Shown: positions 32,415 through 42,036 of the stretch, piece by piece
How positions within the stretch are numbered: the first letter of the stretch is position 1
Layout of the letters: each line of letters starts with the position of its first letter
NCBI GenBank assembly: GCA_038328705.1
Contig: JBBQMG010000001.1
Location: 16,172-80,171, forward strand
DNA length: 64,000 bases
From: UBA668 sp038328705
GTDB taxonomy: Bacteria > Actinomycetota > Acidimicrobiia > Acidimicrobiales > Ilumatobacteraceae
Direction: 5' to 3'
The notes under the pieces: model-generated
The model's database searches: none
Told to the model about the DNA's origin: nothing
The model's input: the letters and a program-made list of their open reading frames with translations, nothing else
Program-made: the position numbers and the translations under genes

Positions 32415-35400
32415 TGGTCGTCCTCGGTCAACAGTTCATCGGGGCGCAGGCCGAAGGCGAGGCGCAATTGATCGGTGTCGAGGTCCGCCATCGAACTGCC
32501 CTTGGGCAATACCAACTGGGCGATGTGGCGCTTCCCGGCGACCACTTCCTCGACCTTCTCGTCAACCGTGCCCGGGCACACCAGACGATGCGAGATGACG
32601 GTCTTGCTCTGGCCAATTCTCCATGCGCGGTCGCGCGCCTGATCTTCTACGGCCGGGTTCCACCAACGGTCGTACAGCACGACGTGGTTGGCGTTGGTCA
32701 GGTTCAAGCCGGTACCGCCAGCCTTCAGCGACAGCACCATCGCGCCTGGGCCTTCCAATGCCTGGAAGTCCGCCACCATCTTGTCTCGCACGGTGCGGCT
32801 GAGGCTGCCGTCGTAACACGCGACCGGCGTGCCGGTGAGCGTGGTGAGGTGCTCGGCAAGGCGACGACCCCAGGTTGCGAAGTGGGTGAAGATCAGCACC
32901 CGCTCGCCTGATGCAAACACCGACTCGACGATCTCCTCCAGGCGAGCCAGCTTGCCAGACCGACCGGCCAACGGCTGGCCGTCATCGTTGTAGGCGGCCG
33001 GGTGGTTGCAGATCTGCTTGAGGGCGGTGATGGCGGCGAGGATTGCGCCTTCCTTCTTCTCCCCCAACTCGTTGGTGACGTTGAGCACCAGATCGTCGAG
33101 CACCGCTTGGTACAGACCAATTTGCTCGGGCGTCATCGTGCAGTGGTCGAGCTCGTCGATCTTGTCCGGCAGCTGAGCAGCCACTTCCGGCTCGGTCTTC
33201 GTGCGGCGGAACAGCAGGATGCCGTTGAGCGCCTTCAGCGCGGACTCGCTGTCGCCCGACATCTGCGAGACGAACGCCGGTCGTGGCCCGACCAGGCCGG
33301 GGTTGGTGAAATCGAGAATGGCCCACAGGTCGGCAACGCCGTTTTCGATCGGCGTACCGGTGAGCGCCAGCCGCGTATGGGCGGCGATGCGACGGAGCTG
33401 CTGGGCGGTGTCGCTGGCCGGGTTCTTGATGGCCTGCGCCTCGTCGAGCACCATCGTGCGCCAGTCGGTCGCGGCCAACATGTCGACATCCCGCACAGCG
33501 GTCGCGTACGTCGTGATCACGATGTCGGCCTTCGCCAGTTGCGCGGCGAACTCATCGGCCTCGGAACGCGAGTTTCCGTGGTGCACGAGGACGCGCAGAC
33601 CTGGTGAAAAGCGAGCAGCCTCGGCGGCCCAGTTACCGACAACGGCCGCCGGTGCGATGACCAGCGTGGTGCCATTGCCGGCAGTGCGAGCGAGATGGGC
33701 GAGCACGGTGGGCGTCTTACCCAACCCCATGTCGAGTGCCAAGCAACCGCCAAGCTCGGCGGCATCGAGGAAGCCGATCCACGACAGCGCCTCGGTCTGG
33801 TACGACCGCAACGCGCCGACGAAACCCTCCGGCGGGGTGACCGGCGCAGCCGACGCTTCACTGGCGCGTTGCAGCACATCGTTGGCCCAGCTCTGACCCT
33901 GCACCACGATGCCGCCGGCGAGACCAGAGGTGTCGAGACCCATGCTGTGGCGCAGGATCTCCGCGCCTGTCATCTTGGTGGTGGATTCGCGCTCGGCCAA
34001 CGCAGCGGCGGCCTTCTCCAGATCGACGCGATCCAGCTCGACCCACTTCCCGCGCGAGTGAACGAGCGGGCGAGCCTGCTTGGCGAGCCGCGCAACTTCG
34101 CCTGCGGACAGCTCGACATCGTCGAAGAGCACCGACCACGCAACATTGGACAGCTGCTGCGCACCGACGACAGAACCGGCCGATTCTTCTGCGAACAGCC
34201 GCAGCGACGGTGTTGCCTTGCGACGCGAGATCAATGGGGCACGAACATCGAAACCGGTGGTGACCAATGTGGGGCCGACCATGGTGAGGAAGTCCCATGC
34301 TTCGTCCTGACTGAGCGCCAACTGTCCTCGTGCCTTCACGCCGGCGCGGCCGAGCGCAGGGAAGATGCGGCCGAGTCGGGTCCATTCCGCCAGCGCCGCA
34401 CGACCACCATCTGGCGCTCGCAGCGCTTCGTCGATGGGGATCGTCTTGCCCTTGGCCTGCTTCACGTGCACAGCCATCAACCACACGCCGCCAACGCCCG
34501 GCGGGTCGAGCTGCACGACCAAGCGAACGTGACCCGTGTCGGTGACTGAACGGGTCCACTGGTCGAAGCGGCGAGACATGTCGCGAGCCAGCGAGGCATC
34601 GGCGGGGAACGGCGCGCCATCGATACGAGCGAGCAGTGAGTCGCCCAAATCGGTGATGGTCTTCGCGGCCGGCGGCTGGGCCTTCAGCTCCATGCGCTCG
34701 GCCGATTCGCTCATGATCGCGTCGATGACGGCACCGATGATCGAGACCGTCACGGTGTGCCCCGCGCCCAACTCCACAGCGGTGACGGTCGCCGGCATGA
34801 CCGCCGCCAATTCATCCAGCGAGGCGCGGCTGATGTACGCAGGAATCCAACGAACCGCAGCGTCGGTGCCGTGACCATCGCGGCGAGCACTGACACGTAC
34901 GCTGGGAACGATGGCGCCCCGTACAGCAAGACGCACACCCTCGACGGCGACCCTGCCCAACCACAGCAGGCTGGGGCCGACACCCTCTGGCGCGGCGTTG
35001 CCACCGACCGAGACGAGCCAACCGAGCGCGCCGCGCATTGGGATGGAAAGCGCTTCAGCTTTCATGCCGTTGGGCAGTGCGACACCGGGGTGCACTTCCC
35101 AGCCGTGCGGCGGGCCGTCGACCGCCTGCAAGCAATCGGCGAGTGCGTCGTTGTCGGCAGGTTCGGTACCTCGACCGGCGGCCCACACGATGACGCGACC
35201 ATCGGCCCACGACGCCTGCAACTGCACTTCACCCGGCTCGAGATACTCCCACGAGATGGAGTCGTCGTCATCGAGTTCCGCCAGAATCGGCGACGGCGGC
35301 AGCGGCTTGAGGCGGGCGGCCGTGCGGTGCAAGCTCTTCAGTGTCTCCGCAAAGTCAGCAACTACCTGGTCTCGCTCGTCACCGGAGATACCACGCACAT

Positions 35401-35551
35401 TGGCCAGGTCCTCCTCGGCATCGCCGATGAGGCGGTCGAGCACCGCCAACGACATGGTCTCGTCGCTCTCGAACAACGCCAGATCGTCGGGCGCGCAGCG
35501 ACCGTCAGCGATGGACCAGATAGCCGCTTCGAGTTGTCGTACCTCAGCCAT
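32411..35551 (-). CDS. SNF2-family DEAD/H-box helicase-like ATPase
   Basis: 1046 residues. The N-terminal ~570 residues form a large accessory region. The SNF2 core begins near residue 580: Walker A DMGLGKT at 607-613, motif II DEAQAIKNPAS around 704, and motif III ALTGTPIENG. The helicase C domain has HFATWGRRLAEHL, GTGLNLTNANHVVLYDRWWN and ARDRAWRIGQ. These ATPases translocate on duplex DNA and remodel protein-DNA complexes; bacterial members such as RapA act on RNA polymerase, others in repair. A DEAQ instead of DEAH box is normal for bacterial SNF2. It forms an operon with the small basic gene downstream. Confidence 0.93.
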   Translation of the reverse strand: MAEVRQLEAAIWSIADGRCAPDDLALFESDETMSLAVLDRLIGDAEEDLANVRGISGDERDQVVADFAETLKSLHRTAARLKPLPPSPILAELDDDDSISWEYLEPGEVQLQASWADGRVIVWAAGRGTEPADNDALADCLQAVDGPPHGWEVHPGVALPNGMKAEALSIPMRGALGWLVSVGGNAAPEGVGPSLLWLGRVAVEGVRLAVRGAIVPSVRVSARRDGHGTDAAVRWIPAYISRASLDELAAVMPATVTAVELGAGHTVTVSIIGAVIDAIMSESAERMELKAQPPAAKTITDLGDSLLARIDGAPFPADASLARDMSRRFDQWTRSVTDTGHVRLVVQLDPPGVGGVWLMAVHVKQAKGKTIPIDEALRAPDGGRAALAEWTRLGRIFPALGRAGVKARGQLALSQDEAWDFLTMVGPTLVTTGFDVRAPLISRRKATPSLRLFAEESAGSVVGAQQLSNVAWSVLFDDVELSAGEVARLAKQARPLVHSRGKWVELDRVDLEKAAAALAERESTTKMTGAEILRHSMGLDTSGLAGGIVVQGQSWANDVLQRASEASAAPVTPPEGFVGALRSYQTEALSWIGFLDAAELGGCLALDMGLGKTPTVLAHLARTAGNGTTLVIAPAAVVGNWAAEAARFSPGLRVLVHHGNSRSEADEFAAQLAKADIVITTYATAVRDVDMLAATDWRTMVLDEAQAIKNPASDTAQQLRRIAAHTRLALTGTPIENGVADLWAILDFTNPGLVGPRPAFVSQMSGDSESALKALNGILLFRRTKTEPEVAAQLPDKIDELDHCTMTPEQIGLYQAVLDDLVLNVTNELGEKKEGAILAAITALKQICNHPAAYNDDGQPLAGRSGKLARLEEIVESVFASGERVLIFTHFATWGRRLAEHLTTLTGTPVACYDGSLSRTVRDKMVADFQALEGPGAMVLSLKAGGTGLNLTNANHVVLYDRWWNPAVEDQARDRAWRIGQSKTVISHRLVCPGTVDEKVEEVVAGKRHIAQLVLPKGSSMADLDTDQLRLAFGLRPDELLTEDDQ

Positions 35552-35677
35552 TGCACTCCGTATGCGTAACCGTCTGAAGCCCGGGCCGCAGGTTTCCGCG
35601 GCGCAACGTGACTGTCAGCGACGGGTTGGAGGATACGCCGCAAATGCGTCGACGCGTTCAATCGGAGGGGATACTCG

Positions 35678-36862
35678 TCACATGCTGTCGCCGGTGAGGC
35701 GCCCGGCGATGTAGTGGTCGACGTCGTAGACGTTGCGCTCGAGGTAGCTGAAAGGACCGCGCGCAGCGTCTTGGTGGTGCAGGCCGCGCCATACCCCCTC
35801 GATGATCGGCCGGTCCTCACCGTTGACCGCCACCAGCAACTCGAGGATGCGCGCGAGGTACGGCTCGCGGTCGAGTTCGGGGTCGTTCCACACCTCTGGC
35901 GCGATCGCGAGCGACCAGCGGATGTGCACCTGGCCGACGCCCACCGGACTGAGCACCAAATACCACAGCCAGTCGGGCTGCAGCTGAATCACGTGCGTGG
36001 GATATGTCACAGTCAGCATCGTGCTGTGCCGCCACGGGCCATCCAGCACCTCGTTGGCGGCGTGCGCCACGCCGTACGTACTGGCCGGGTCGTCGACGGC
36101 GACGTGGTACGTGTAGCCCTCACCGCCGGGGTACACCGTCGTGCTGCCCGTGCTGTCGCTGTCCTTGGCAAACGTGTTCTTGTGCACTTTGAACACGTGG
36201 TAGGCGTCGAGGAAGTTCTCGGCCAGGCACTTCCAGTTCGTGTCCCACTCGTCTGTGCCGCCGGCGACGGGCACGTAGCCCTCCATCCGATAGCGGCTGA
36301 CGACATCGGTGAGACCGGCGACTCGGGGTGCGAGCGGCGTCGGTCGAGGCGACTGGTTGACGTAGACGAAGCCTTCCCACACCTCCGTCGCCAACTCCAT
36401 CAGCCGATGGCTGTCGGGGTTGAACGGTGTCCCGTCGGCCTCGGTGGTTTGCTGCATGTATGGCGCAGCAATGCACTGGCCATCCAGCCGATAGACCCAT
36501 GCGTGATACGGGCAGGTGATACGGGCGGTACTGCCTTGTCCATCCAGCAGCGTCGCGCAGCGGTGCGCACACGTGTTGGTGAAGGCACGCACCACTCCGT
36601 CGTCACCGCGCACGACGATGACCGACAGCAGCGAATCGTCGTGCGGTGACGGAACTTCACGAGTCGCGTAATGGCCGTTCCTAGGTACGTCGGCGGTCCG
36701 CCCGACACACAGCCACTCGTTCGCGAAGATGCGCTCGCGTTCCAATCGCAACACCGCCGGGTCGGTGTACGCAGCCGGCGGTAGCACCGTTGCTTGCTCG
36801 AGGGGAAGACCCGCGTGCGCGTTCAGTTGCTCGCGAAGCGACTCATCCAACTCGTTGGCCAT
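35678..36862 (-). CDS. Rieske non-haem iron oxygenase, alpha subunit
   Basis: 394 residues. The Rieske [2Fe-2S] ligands are in CAHRC and CPYHAWVYRLDG, giving CxH-x16-CxxH. The catalytic iron triad begins NFLDAYHVFKVHKNTF, with Asp and two His. The C-terminal START-like domain contains VIQLQPDWLWYLVLSPVGVG. Such enzymes hydroxylate or demethylate aromatic or other hydrophobic substrates and require a reductase, which is not encoded nearby. Substrate is unknown. It is a single gene with its own upstream region, separated from the RskA-like gene by hairpins. Confidence 0.92.
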   Translation of the reverse strand: MANELDESLREQLNAHAGLPLEQATVLPPAAYTDPAVLRLERERIFANEWLCVGRTADVPRNGHYATREVPSPHDDSLLSVIVVRGDDGVVRAFTNTCAHRCATLLDGQGSTARITCPYHAWVYRLDGQCIAAPYMQQTTEADGTPFNPDSHRLMELATEVWEGFVYVNQSPRPTPLAPRVAGLTDVVSRYRMEGYVPVAGGTDEWDTNWKCLAENFLDAYHVFKVHKNTFAKDSDSTGSTTVYPGGEGYTYHVAVDDPASTYGVAHAANEVLDGPWRHSTMLTVTYPTHVIQLQPDWLWYLVLSPVGVGQVHIRWSLAIAPEVWNDPELDREPYLARILELLVAVNGEDRPIIEGVWRGLHHQDAARGPFSYLERNVYDVDHYIAGRLTGDSM

Positions 36863-36892
36863 GACGTCGACGCTAGCGAACCGCAGCGCCGA

Positions 36893-36951
36893 GCCAGTCT
36901 GGCGCGTTACGTAAAGACTGGCGGGCTCTGGCCTGGGGTGTGAGCCCAGAG
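36893..36951. terminator. two adjacent hairpins between Rieske and anti-sigma genes
   Basis: The first pairs GCCAGTCT with AGACTGGC (36893-36922). The second pairs GCTCTGG with CCAGAGC (36924-36951). They follow the stop of the minus-strand anti-sigma gene and precede the start of the Rieske gene, so they probably end the sigma/anti-sigma transcript. No T-run is seen. Confidence 0.5.
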
Positions 36952-36969
36952 CTTTGACACAAACCCGGA

Positions 36970-37689
36970 TCAGACGTCGGCGACGAAGATGATGTCACCC
37001 GTGGCCGTCGGCGAGCCGGTGGCCGGCTCGACGGTGATGGCCCAGGCGGAAGGTTCTGCGGGTGCTTTCAACGTGTGGTGCACATTGCCGTCCTTGGCCG
37101 GATCCAACACGTACATCGCCGTCGAAGAGTTGGGCGTGATGAGCCACAGTTCGTAGGCCTTGTCGTCGGGAGTGGTCGGGAGGTCCTCACCCATCAGCAC
37201 GGCCTGGCCCAGCGAGTTCGACCACGCCACCCTGAACGTTCCCTGGGCACCGCCTTGGCTGTCCAGGCTGAGCACCTGCGAGTCGGTCTGCTCCATCACA
37301 TGAGCAAGATCGGCTGCAAAGGTGTCCGAGTCGTCACCGCCTCGGAACGAGACGACTCCGACGACGATCATCACGATCGCTGCTGCGGCGGCGGCCATCG
37401 ACATCAGGGAACGTGCGCGCCGCCGCTCGTCGAGAGCGACGACGGGTGCGACCAAAGGGGAGAGCTGGCGGGTGGTTGCCACTTCCGCCATCACCGCCGC
37501 CTTCAGCGACGTGGGCGGCGGGGCCACCAGGGAGTCGGCCACCTGCGTCAGCGTGTGGCGGAACTCCAGTACATCGGTGCGGCACACTTCGCACGCCCCG
37601 TAGTGGGCCTCGAACGCTGAGCGCTCGCGGTCGTCGAGGGCGTCGAGTGCGTACGCCGCGGCGAGGTGGTGGACGTCGATATCGGTCAT
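36970..37689 (-). CDS. anti-sigma factor, RskA-like
   Basis: 239 residues. The cytoplasmic N-terminus has the helical anti-sigma layout with the zinc motif HYGACEVC (His29, Cys33, Cys36) after AAAYALDALDDRERSAFEAH. A membrane helix spans ~97-115 (AAAAAIVMIVVGVVSFRGG), and an exported RskA C-terminal domain follows (GKYEL-type segment seen as DDKAYELWLITPN). It should hold the adjacent sigma factor inactive until cleaved by intramembrane proteolysis after an envelope signal. Its start overlaps the sigma stop by 4 bases. Confidence 0.92.
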   Translation of the reverse strand: MTDIDVHHLAAAYALDALDDRERSAFEAHYGACEVCRTDVLEFRHTLTQVADSLVAPPPTSLKAAVMAEVATTRQLSPLVAPVVALDERRRARSLMSMAAAAAAIVMIVVGVVSFRGGDDSDTFAADLAHVMEQTDSQVLSLDSQGGAQGTFRVAWSNSLGQAVLMGEDLPTTPDDKAYELWLITPNSSTAMYVLDPAKDGNVHHTLKAPAEPSAWAITVEPATGSPTATGDIIFVADV

Positions 37690-38285
37690 GACTCACCTCC
37701 CAATTCATCTCGTAGACGGATCATCCCGTCGCGAATACGACTCTTGACGGTGCCTTCCGCGACTTCCAGCAACACAGCCACTTCTCGATAGGTATGGCCA
37801 CCGAAGTAGGCCAGCTCCACAGCTTCACGCTGCAGCTCGGAGAGCTGCAGCAACGCACGTCGCACACGCACCTGATCCAACGATGACTCCACTTCCGCGG
37901 CAACCACATCACGCTCGACGCGGATTGTCTGGTTGGCGTCGCGGTCATGCCGCACACGTGAGGCTTGCTCGCTGCGCACTCGGTCTATCGCTCGACGGTG
38001 CGCCAGCGTGGCAGCCCACGTCTTCGCGTTGCCCTTGGTGCCGTCGAACCGAGCGGCGAGCCGCCACAGTTCGACGAACACCTCTTGGGCAACCTCTTCG
38101 GCCTGCGAGGGATCTCGCACCACCTTCAGCACTACGCCGTACACCAGGGGGGAGAGTGCGTCGTAGAGCTCGCCGAAGGCGGCCTGATCGCCGCGACCCG
38201 CACGGCGTAGCAGGTCGCCAAGTGGATCGTTGAGATCAGCCACCACGTCGACCGGCCGGGCACGCATTGCCCTCAAGACGCCCAT
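37686..38285 (-). CDS. ECF sigma factor, SigK-like
   Basis: 199 residues from ATG 38285; TTG 38297 and ATG 38267 are alternatives. Region 2 shows FGELYDALSPLVYGVVLKVV, then AEEVAQEVFVELWRLAARF and TWAATLAHRRAIDRVRSE. Region 4 shows LSELQREAVELAYFGGHTYR and LEVAEGTVKSRIRDGMIRL. Pairing with an RskA-type anti-sigma gene that overlaps its stop matches the SigK/RskA module of mycobacteria. The target regulon cannot be read here, although such modules commonly activate their own operon. Confidence 0.93.
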   Translation of the reverse strand: MGVLRAMRARPVDVVADLNDPLGDLLRRAGRGDQAAFGELYDALSPLVYGVVLKVVRDPSQAEEVAQEVFVELWRLAARFDGTKGNAKTWAATLAHRRAIDRVRSEQASRVRHDRDANQTIRVERDVVAAEVESSLDQVRVRRALLQLSELQREAVELAYFGGHTYREVAVLLEVAEGTVKSRIRDGMIRLRDELGGES

Positions 38286-38421
38286 GGCGCCTCGCAATTC
38301 GTGTACTCGGAGGTGGTCGACATGCTCATCGTTCGGAACTCGACCGGTTTTGGATGGGTGTCACGTCCTCTCACCCATTCAGTGTCGCTCGTGGAGTCCA
38401 CTCTTGCGTAGCTTTAACGAC

Positions 38422-38928
38422 ATGACGGCTCACGGACTCGGACGCGCTGCGGCGCGCTTGGCGAACGCCGTCAAGCCGGCGACGACCAGGGCAACGGCCA
38501 AGGCCACTGAATTCGCCCACAACCTGCGCGCTCAGTTCGAGGCGGGCCAAGCATCAGCCGTCACCGACGAAGTGCAAGCAGCCGAAGTGGCCGATGCAAT
38601 GCGTGGCGTCGACTGGGCGAAGGTACGCGCCTCGACAAGCGCAAAGAGTTCGGATGCTGCCAAGTCGATGAAGACGATGGCCGCCGAAGTCGACTGGGAA
38701 AAGGTGCAACCGGTGGCGGCGAAAGTGTCGAGTGCCCTGATCGCCGCCGTCGCGTCGGGGCAGATCGGCGTCGGCGGCCGCCTCGGCCCCACGGTCGCAA
38801 GGGCGATCATGAACGACCGCAACCTGGCCGGGCGGGTGAGCACGTCAATGGCCGATGACGACGTGACGCCACCGGACTTGCGCCACATCGTCATCGCCGG
38901 AGCCATCGACACCACCTCCAGCGAGTAG
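38422..38928 (+). CDS. conserved-looking hypothetical protein
   Basis: 168 residues from ATG 38422. No signal peptide, membrane segment or known motif is visible. The sequence is Ala-rich and mostly helical, with two similar phrases, MRGVDWAKVRAS and AAEVDWEKVQPV, that suggest a short internal repeat. A C-terminal part is rich in small residues (ALIAAVASGQIGVGGRLGPT). It diverges from the sigma factor gene, with 136 bp between the starts, and converges on glgC. Codon use is like its neighbours. No function proposed. Confidence 0.7.
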   Translation: MTAHGLGRAAARLANAVKPATTRATAKATEFAHNLRAQFEAGQASAVTDEVQAAEVADAMRGVDWAKVRASTSAKSSDAAKSMKTMAAEVDWEKVQPVAAKVSSALIAAVASGQIGVGGRLGPTVARAIMNDRNLAGRVSTSMADDDVTPPDLRHIVIAGAIDTTSSE

Positions 38929-38976
38929 CGCCAGACCCGAACGACCTGACCTCAACGACTGAGACGGCGACTTAGC

Positions 38977-40200
38977 TCAGAAGACGAAGCCTTTAGGGAT
39001 GACGACGATGCCGTGGTCGCTGATGGTGAACCGGGCAGCGTCGGCGGCAGCATCGAACCCGATGCGCTCGCCGGCCGGGATGATCACGTTCTTGTCGACG
39101 ATGCAGCGATTGATTCGGGCACCCGGGCCGACCTCGACACCGGGGAACAGCAGGCTGTCCGTGACGTGCGCGTCGTGATTCACGCGCACGCCTGGTGAGG
39201 CAATCGAGCGCTCGACATGCGAGCCCGACACGATCGACCCGGCACACAGCAGGCTGCCATCCACGTACGAGGGTTCGCCACCGGCACCTCGGGAAATCTT
39301 CGCCGGCGGCAGTGGCTGATGACTGGTGAACACCGGCCAATGGCTGTTGTACAGGTTGAAGATCGGCACCGGTGACAGCAGATCCATATTGGCGTCGTAG
39401 TACGAGTCGATGGTGCCGACGTCGCGCCAATAGCCCTTCTCGCGATCGTCCTGGCCTGGCACGATGTTCGTGGAGAAGTCGTACACGTGGGCCACGCCCT
39501 CGGCGGTGAGCGCAGGAATGATGTGACCACCGAGATCGGTGTGCTGACCGTCTTGTCCTGCCGGCGTCACGATGTCGATGAGCGTCTTGGTGGTGAACAC
39601 GTAGTTGCCCATGCTGGCCAGGCACCGCGAATCGTCACCGATGATGGTGGGCGGGTTGGGTGACTTCTCGTGAAAGGCGACGATCTTGCCTTCCTCGTCG
39701 GCCTCGATCACTCCGAACGACTTCGCATCCTCGTAGCCAACAGGAATCGCGGCCACGGTGACGCCCGCGCCGGACTCCAAGTGCTGATCGACCATCTGGC
39801 GGACGTCCATGCGATAGATGTGGTCGGCACCGAACACGCACACAACGTCTGGCATCTCATCGGTGATCAGGTTGAGGTTCTGGTAGATGGCATCGGCTGA
39901 ACCGGCGAACCAGTGCGGCCCACGACGCATCTGGGCAGGCACCGGCGTCACATAGTTGCCGAGCAGACCACTGAACCGCCAGGTCTGGCTGATGTGCCGG
40001 TCGAGGCTGTGGCTCTTGTACTGCGTCAGGACCACGATCTTGAGAAAGCGCGAGTTGGCGAAGTTCGACAACGCGAAGTCGATGATTCGGTAGCTGCCAC
40101 CGAAGGGCACAGCTGGCTTGGCGCGGTCCTCCGTGAGGGGCAGCATGCGCTTCCCCTCTCCACCAGCGAGGACGATGACGAGCACCTTGGGTTCGGCCAT
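38977..40200 (-). CDS. glgC: glucose-1-phosphate adenylyltransferase
   Basis: 407 residues from ATG 40200. The nucleotidyltransferase signature is VLAGGEGKRMLPLTEDRAKP, with the substrate motifs FGGSYRIIDFALSN and HWFAGSADAIYQNL. The C-terminal left-handed beta-helix is seen as repeated hexapeptides (GSIVSGSHVERSIASPGVRV). It converts ATP and glucose-1-phosphate to ADP-glucose, the donor for glycogen. It is divergent from glgA with 57 bp between the start codons, so the two share a control region, an arrangement common in actinomycetes. Confidence 0.96.
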   Translation of the reverse strand: MAEPKVLVIVLAGGEGKRMLPLTEDRAKPAVPFGGSYRIIDFALSNFANSRFLKIVVLTQYKSHSLDRHISQTWRFSGLLGNYVTPVPAQMRRGPHWFAGSADAIYQNLNLITDEMPDVVCVFGADHIYRMDVRQMVDQHLESGAGVTVAAIPVGYEDAKSFGVIEADEEGKIVAFHEKSPNPPTIIGDDSRCLASMGNYVFTTKTLIDIVTPAGQDGQHTDLGGHIIPALTAEGVAHVYDFSTNIVPGQDDREKGYWRDVGTIDSYYDANMDLLSPVPIFNLYNSHWPVFTSHQPLPPAKISRGAGGEPSYVDGSLLCAGSIVSGSHVERSIASPGVRVNHDAHVTDSLLFPGVEVGPGARINRCIVDKNVIIPAGERIGFDAAADAARFTISDHGIVVIPKGFVF

Positions 40201-40257
40201 GACCGGAATGTACCGCGTCCCTCGCACGCTCGGGTTCATCAGTTACGGTCTTTCGAC

Positions 40258-41730
40258 GTGAAGGTCCTGTTCGTCACCCCCGAGTGCTATCCGTTGGTGA
40301 AAACCGGCGGTTTGGCCGACGTTGCGGGTGCCCTTCCGTTGGCCCTGACACCGTTTGCCGTGGAGGCGCGAGTGTTGCTGCCTGGCTACCCAGGTGTGCG
40401 CGAACAGCTCACCGGCATGCGCAAGGTAGCGGCGCTGCCAAAGCTCTTCGGTGGCACCGGAACGTTGACTGCGGGCCGCACGGCCGATGGGCTCGAGGTG
40501 CTGCTGCTCGAGGCGCCCCACCTCTACACCCGCACCGGTGGCGGCCCTTACCTCGATGCCGACGGCAACGATTGGCCGGACAACTACCTGCGCTTCGGGG
40601 CACTGTCATGGGTTGGCGCGGAGATCGCAATGGGTCGGCTCGGCGATTGGCAACCGGAGTTGGTGCACTTGCACGACTGGCAGGCCGCGCTCACGGCGGC
40701 GTATCTGCACTTCGAGAAGAAGCCCCTCGATTCACGGACAGCGCCGCCCACCCTGCTCACCATTCACAACCTGGCGTTCCAGGGCCTCTTCGGCACCGAC
40801 ACGCTGGCCGCCCTGCGTCTGCCCCCGGTCGCGCTTGCGCCCGGCGACACCGACTCGATGGAGTACTGGGGCTACCTCAGCTTCCTCAAGGCGGGTGTGA
40901 TGTGGAGCACCCACCTCAGCACCGTCAGCCCCACATATGCCCGCGAGATCCGCACGCCCGACCAGGGCATGGGCTTCGACGGCTTGCTGCGCGCCCGGCC
41001 CGACCATCTCACCGGCATTGCGAATGGCATTGACGACACGGTGTGGAACCCAGCCACTGACCCAGCGCTCGACAGCGTCTACTCGGTGCGACGACTGCCG
41101 GCGAAGGCCACCAACAAGGCTGCACTCCAGGTCGAACTGGGACTGCACGTTCGTGTCGAAGCACCGCTGTTCTGCGTTGTCAGTCGGCTCACCACCCAGA
41201 AGGGTCTCGACCTCCTGCTCGACGCACTGCCGCGACTGTTGGGCCGCGGTGCGCAGTTGGCCGTACTCGGTTCGGGCGAGCGCGCGCTGGAAGACGGTTT
41301 CCGCCGCGCCGCCGAGGAACACCACGGCAATGTCTCGGTGACGATCGGATACGACGAGCCGCTGTCGCATCGACTGCAGGCGGGTTCTGACGCGATCATC
41401 GTGCCTTCGCGTTTCGAGCCGTGCGGGCTCACGCAGTTGTATGGCCTGCGCTATGGCACGCTGCCGGTGGTCGCTCGTGTCGGCGGGCTGGCCGACACGG
41501 TCATCGACGCCAACGCGGCTGCGTTGCATGACGGGGTCGCCACCGGCTTCCAGTTCAGCCCTGTCGACGCCGAGCAGTTGGCCGCCGCCATCGAGCGCGC
41601 CTGCGACCTGTACGCCGACGCGCTCGCCTGGCAGCGAGTGGTGAAGCGAGCGATGACACGCGACGTCAGCTGGTCCAGTGCCGCCGGCGCCTACATCGAC
41701 CTGTACCGCCACCTCACGACCGGCGCCTGA
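40258..41730 (+). CDS. glgA: glycogen synthase, GT5 family
   Basis: 490 residues from GTG 40258. The N-terminal motif KTGGLADVAGALPLAL binds ADP-glucose, and LVHLHDWQAAL and LLTIHNLAFQG are conserved. The C-terminal domain carries SRLTTQKGLDLLLDALP and the acceptor-side PSRFEPCGLTQLYGLRYG, with the catalytic Glu in RFEPCG. It extends alpha-1,4-glucan chains in the cytoplasm using the product of the divergent glgC gene. The upstream in-frame extension is antisense to glgC and is not translated. Confidence 0.95.
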   Translation: MKVLFVTPECYPLVKTGGLADVAGALPLALTPFAVEARVLLPGYPGVREQLTGMRKVAALPKLFGGTGTLTAGRTADGLEVLLLEAPHLYTRTGGGPYLDADGNDWPDNYLRFGALSWVGAEIAMGRLGDWQPELVHLHDWQAALTAAYLHFEKKPLDSRTAPPTLLTIHNLAFQGLFGTDTLAALRLPPVALAPGDTDSMEYWGYLSFLKAGVMWSTHLSTVSPTYAREIRTPDQGMGFDGLLRARPDHLTGIANGIDDTVWNPATDPALDSVYSVRRLPAKATNKAALQVELGLHVRVEAPLFCVVSRLTTQKGLDLLLDALPRLLGRGAQLAVLGSGERALEDGFRRAAEEHHGNVSVTIGYDEPLSHRLQAGSDAIIVPSRFEPCGLTQLYGLRYGTLPVVARVGGLADTVIDANAAALHDGVATGFQFSPVDAEQLAAAIERACDLYADALAWQRVVKRAMTRDVSWSSAAGAYIDLYRHLTTGA

Positions 41731-41775
41731 GGGACTATCGCTGGTACGGTTTGCGGGTGACAACTGAATAGCCCC

Positions 41776-41912
41776 CTGCGGGGTTGGGTGAAATTCCCTA
41801 TCGGCGGTGAGAGCCCGCGAACCGCACACGACGAACGCCATGCAAGTGGCTTGTGTGTGGCCGACTCTGTGTAATCCAGAGGCCGACGGTCATAGTCCGG
41901 ATGGAAGCAGGT
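41776..41912 (+). promoter_or_regulatory. FMN riboswitch (RFN element)
   Basis: The conserved core is present in order: GGGTGAAATTCCC, then CGGCGGTGAGAGCCCGCGA. A variable arm follows (41821-41860), then CCAGAGGCCGACGGTCATAG and TCCGGATGG. It lies 125 bp ahead of ribE, with nothing else between. FMN binding should reduce expression of the ribE-ribB-ribH operon. Confidence 0.96.
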
Positions 41913-41951
41913 TGACGTATGCGATTCGGTCGCGACGCCATGTCCATTTTG

Positions 41952-41975
41952 GACGGGCGACTCAGCCGTCTTGTT
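41952..41975 (+). terminator. candidate expression-platform terminator of the FMN riboswitch
   Basis: GACGG and CCGTC form a short stem around a 9-base loop and are followed at once by TTGTT. It lies between the riboswitch core and ribE, where a ligand-dependent terminator is expected. The stem is only 5 bp, so control by sequestering the ribosome site is also possible. Confidence 0.45.
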
Positions 41976-42036
41976 CGCGTTGCCGCACTCCTGCACACCT
42001 CCGCAGCGAACCGGCAATGAGAGGCAGGACTGGCAC

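Noticed and set aside
39913..40257. 115-codon N-terminal extension of glgA
   Set aside because: It is antisense to the 5' half of glgC; the conserved KVLFVTPE start of GT5 synthases begins at GTG 40258.
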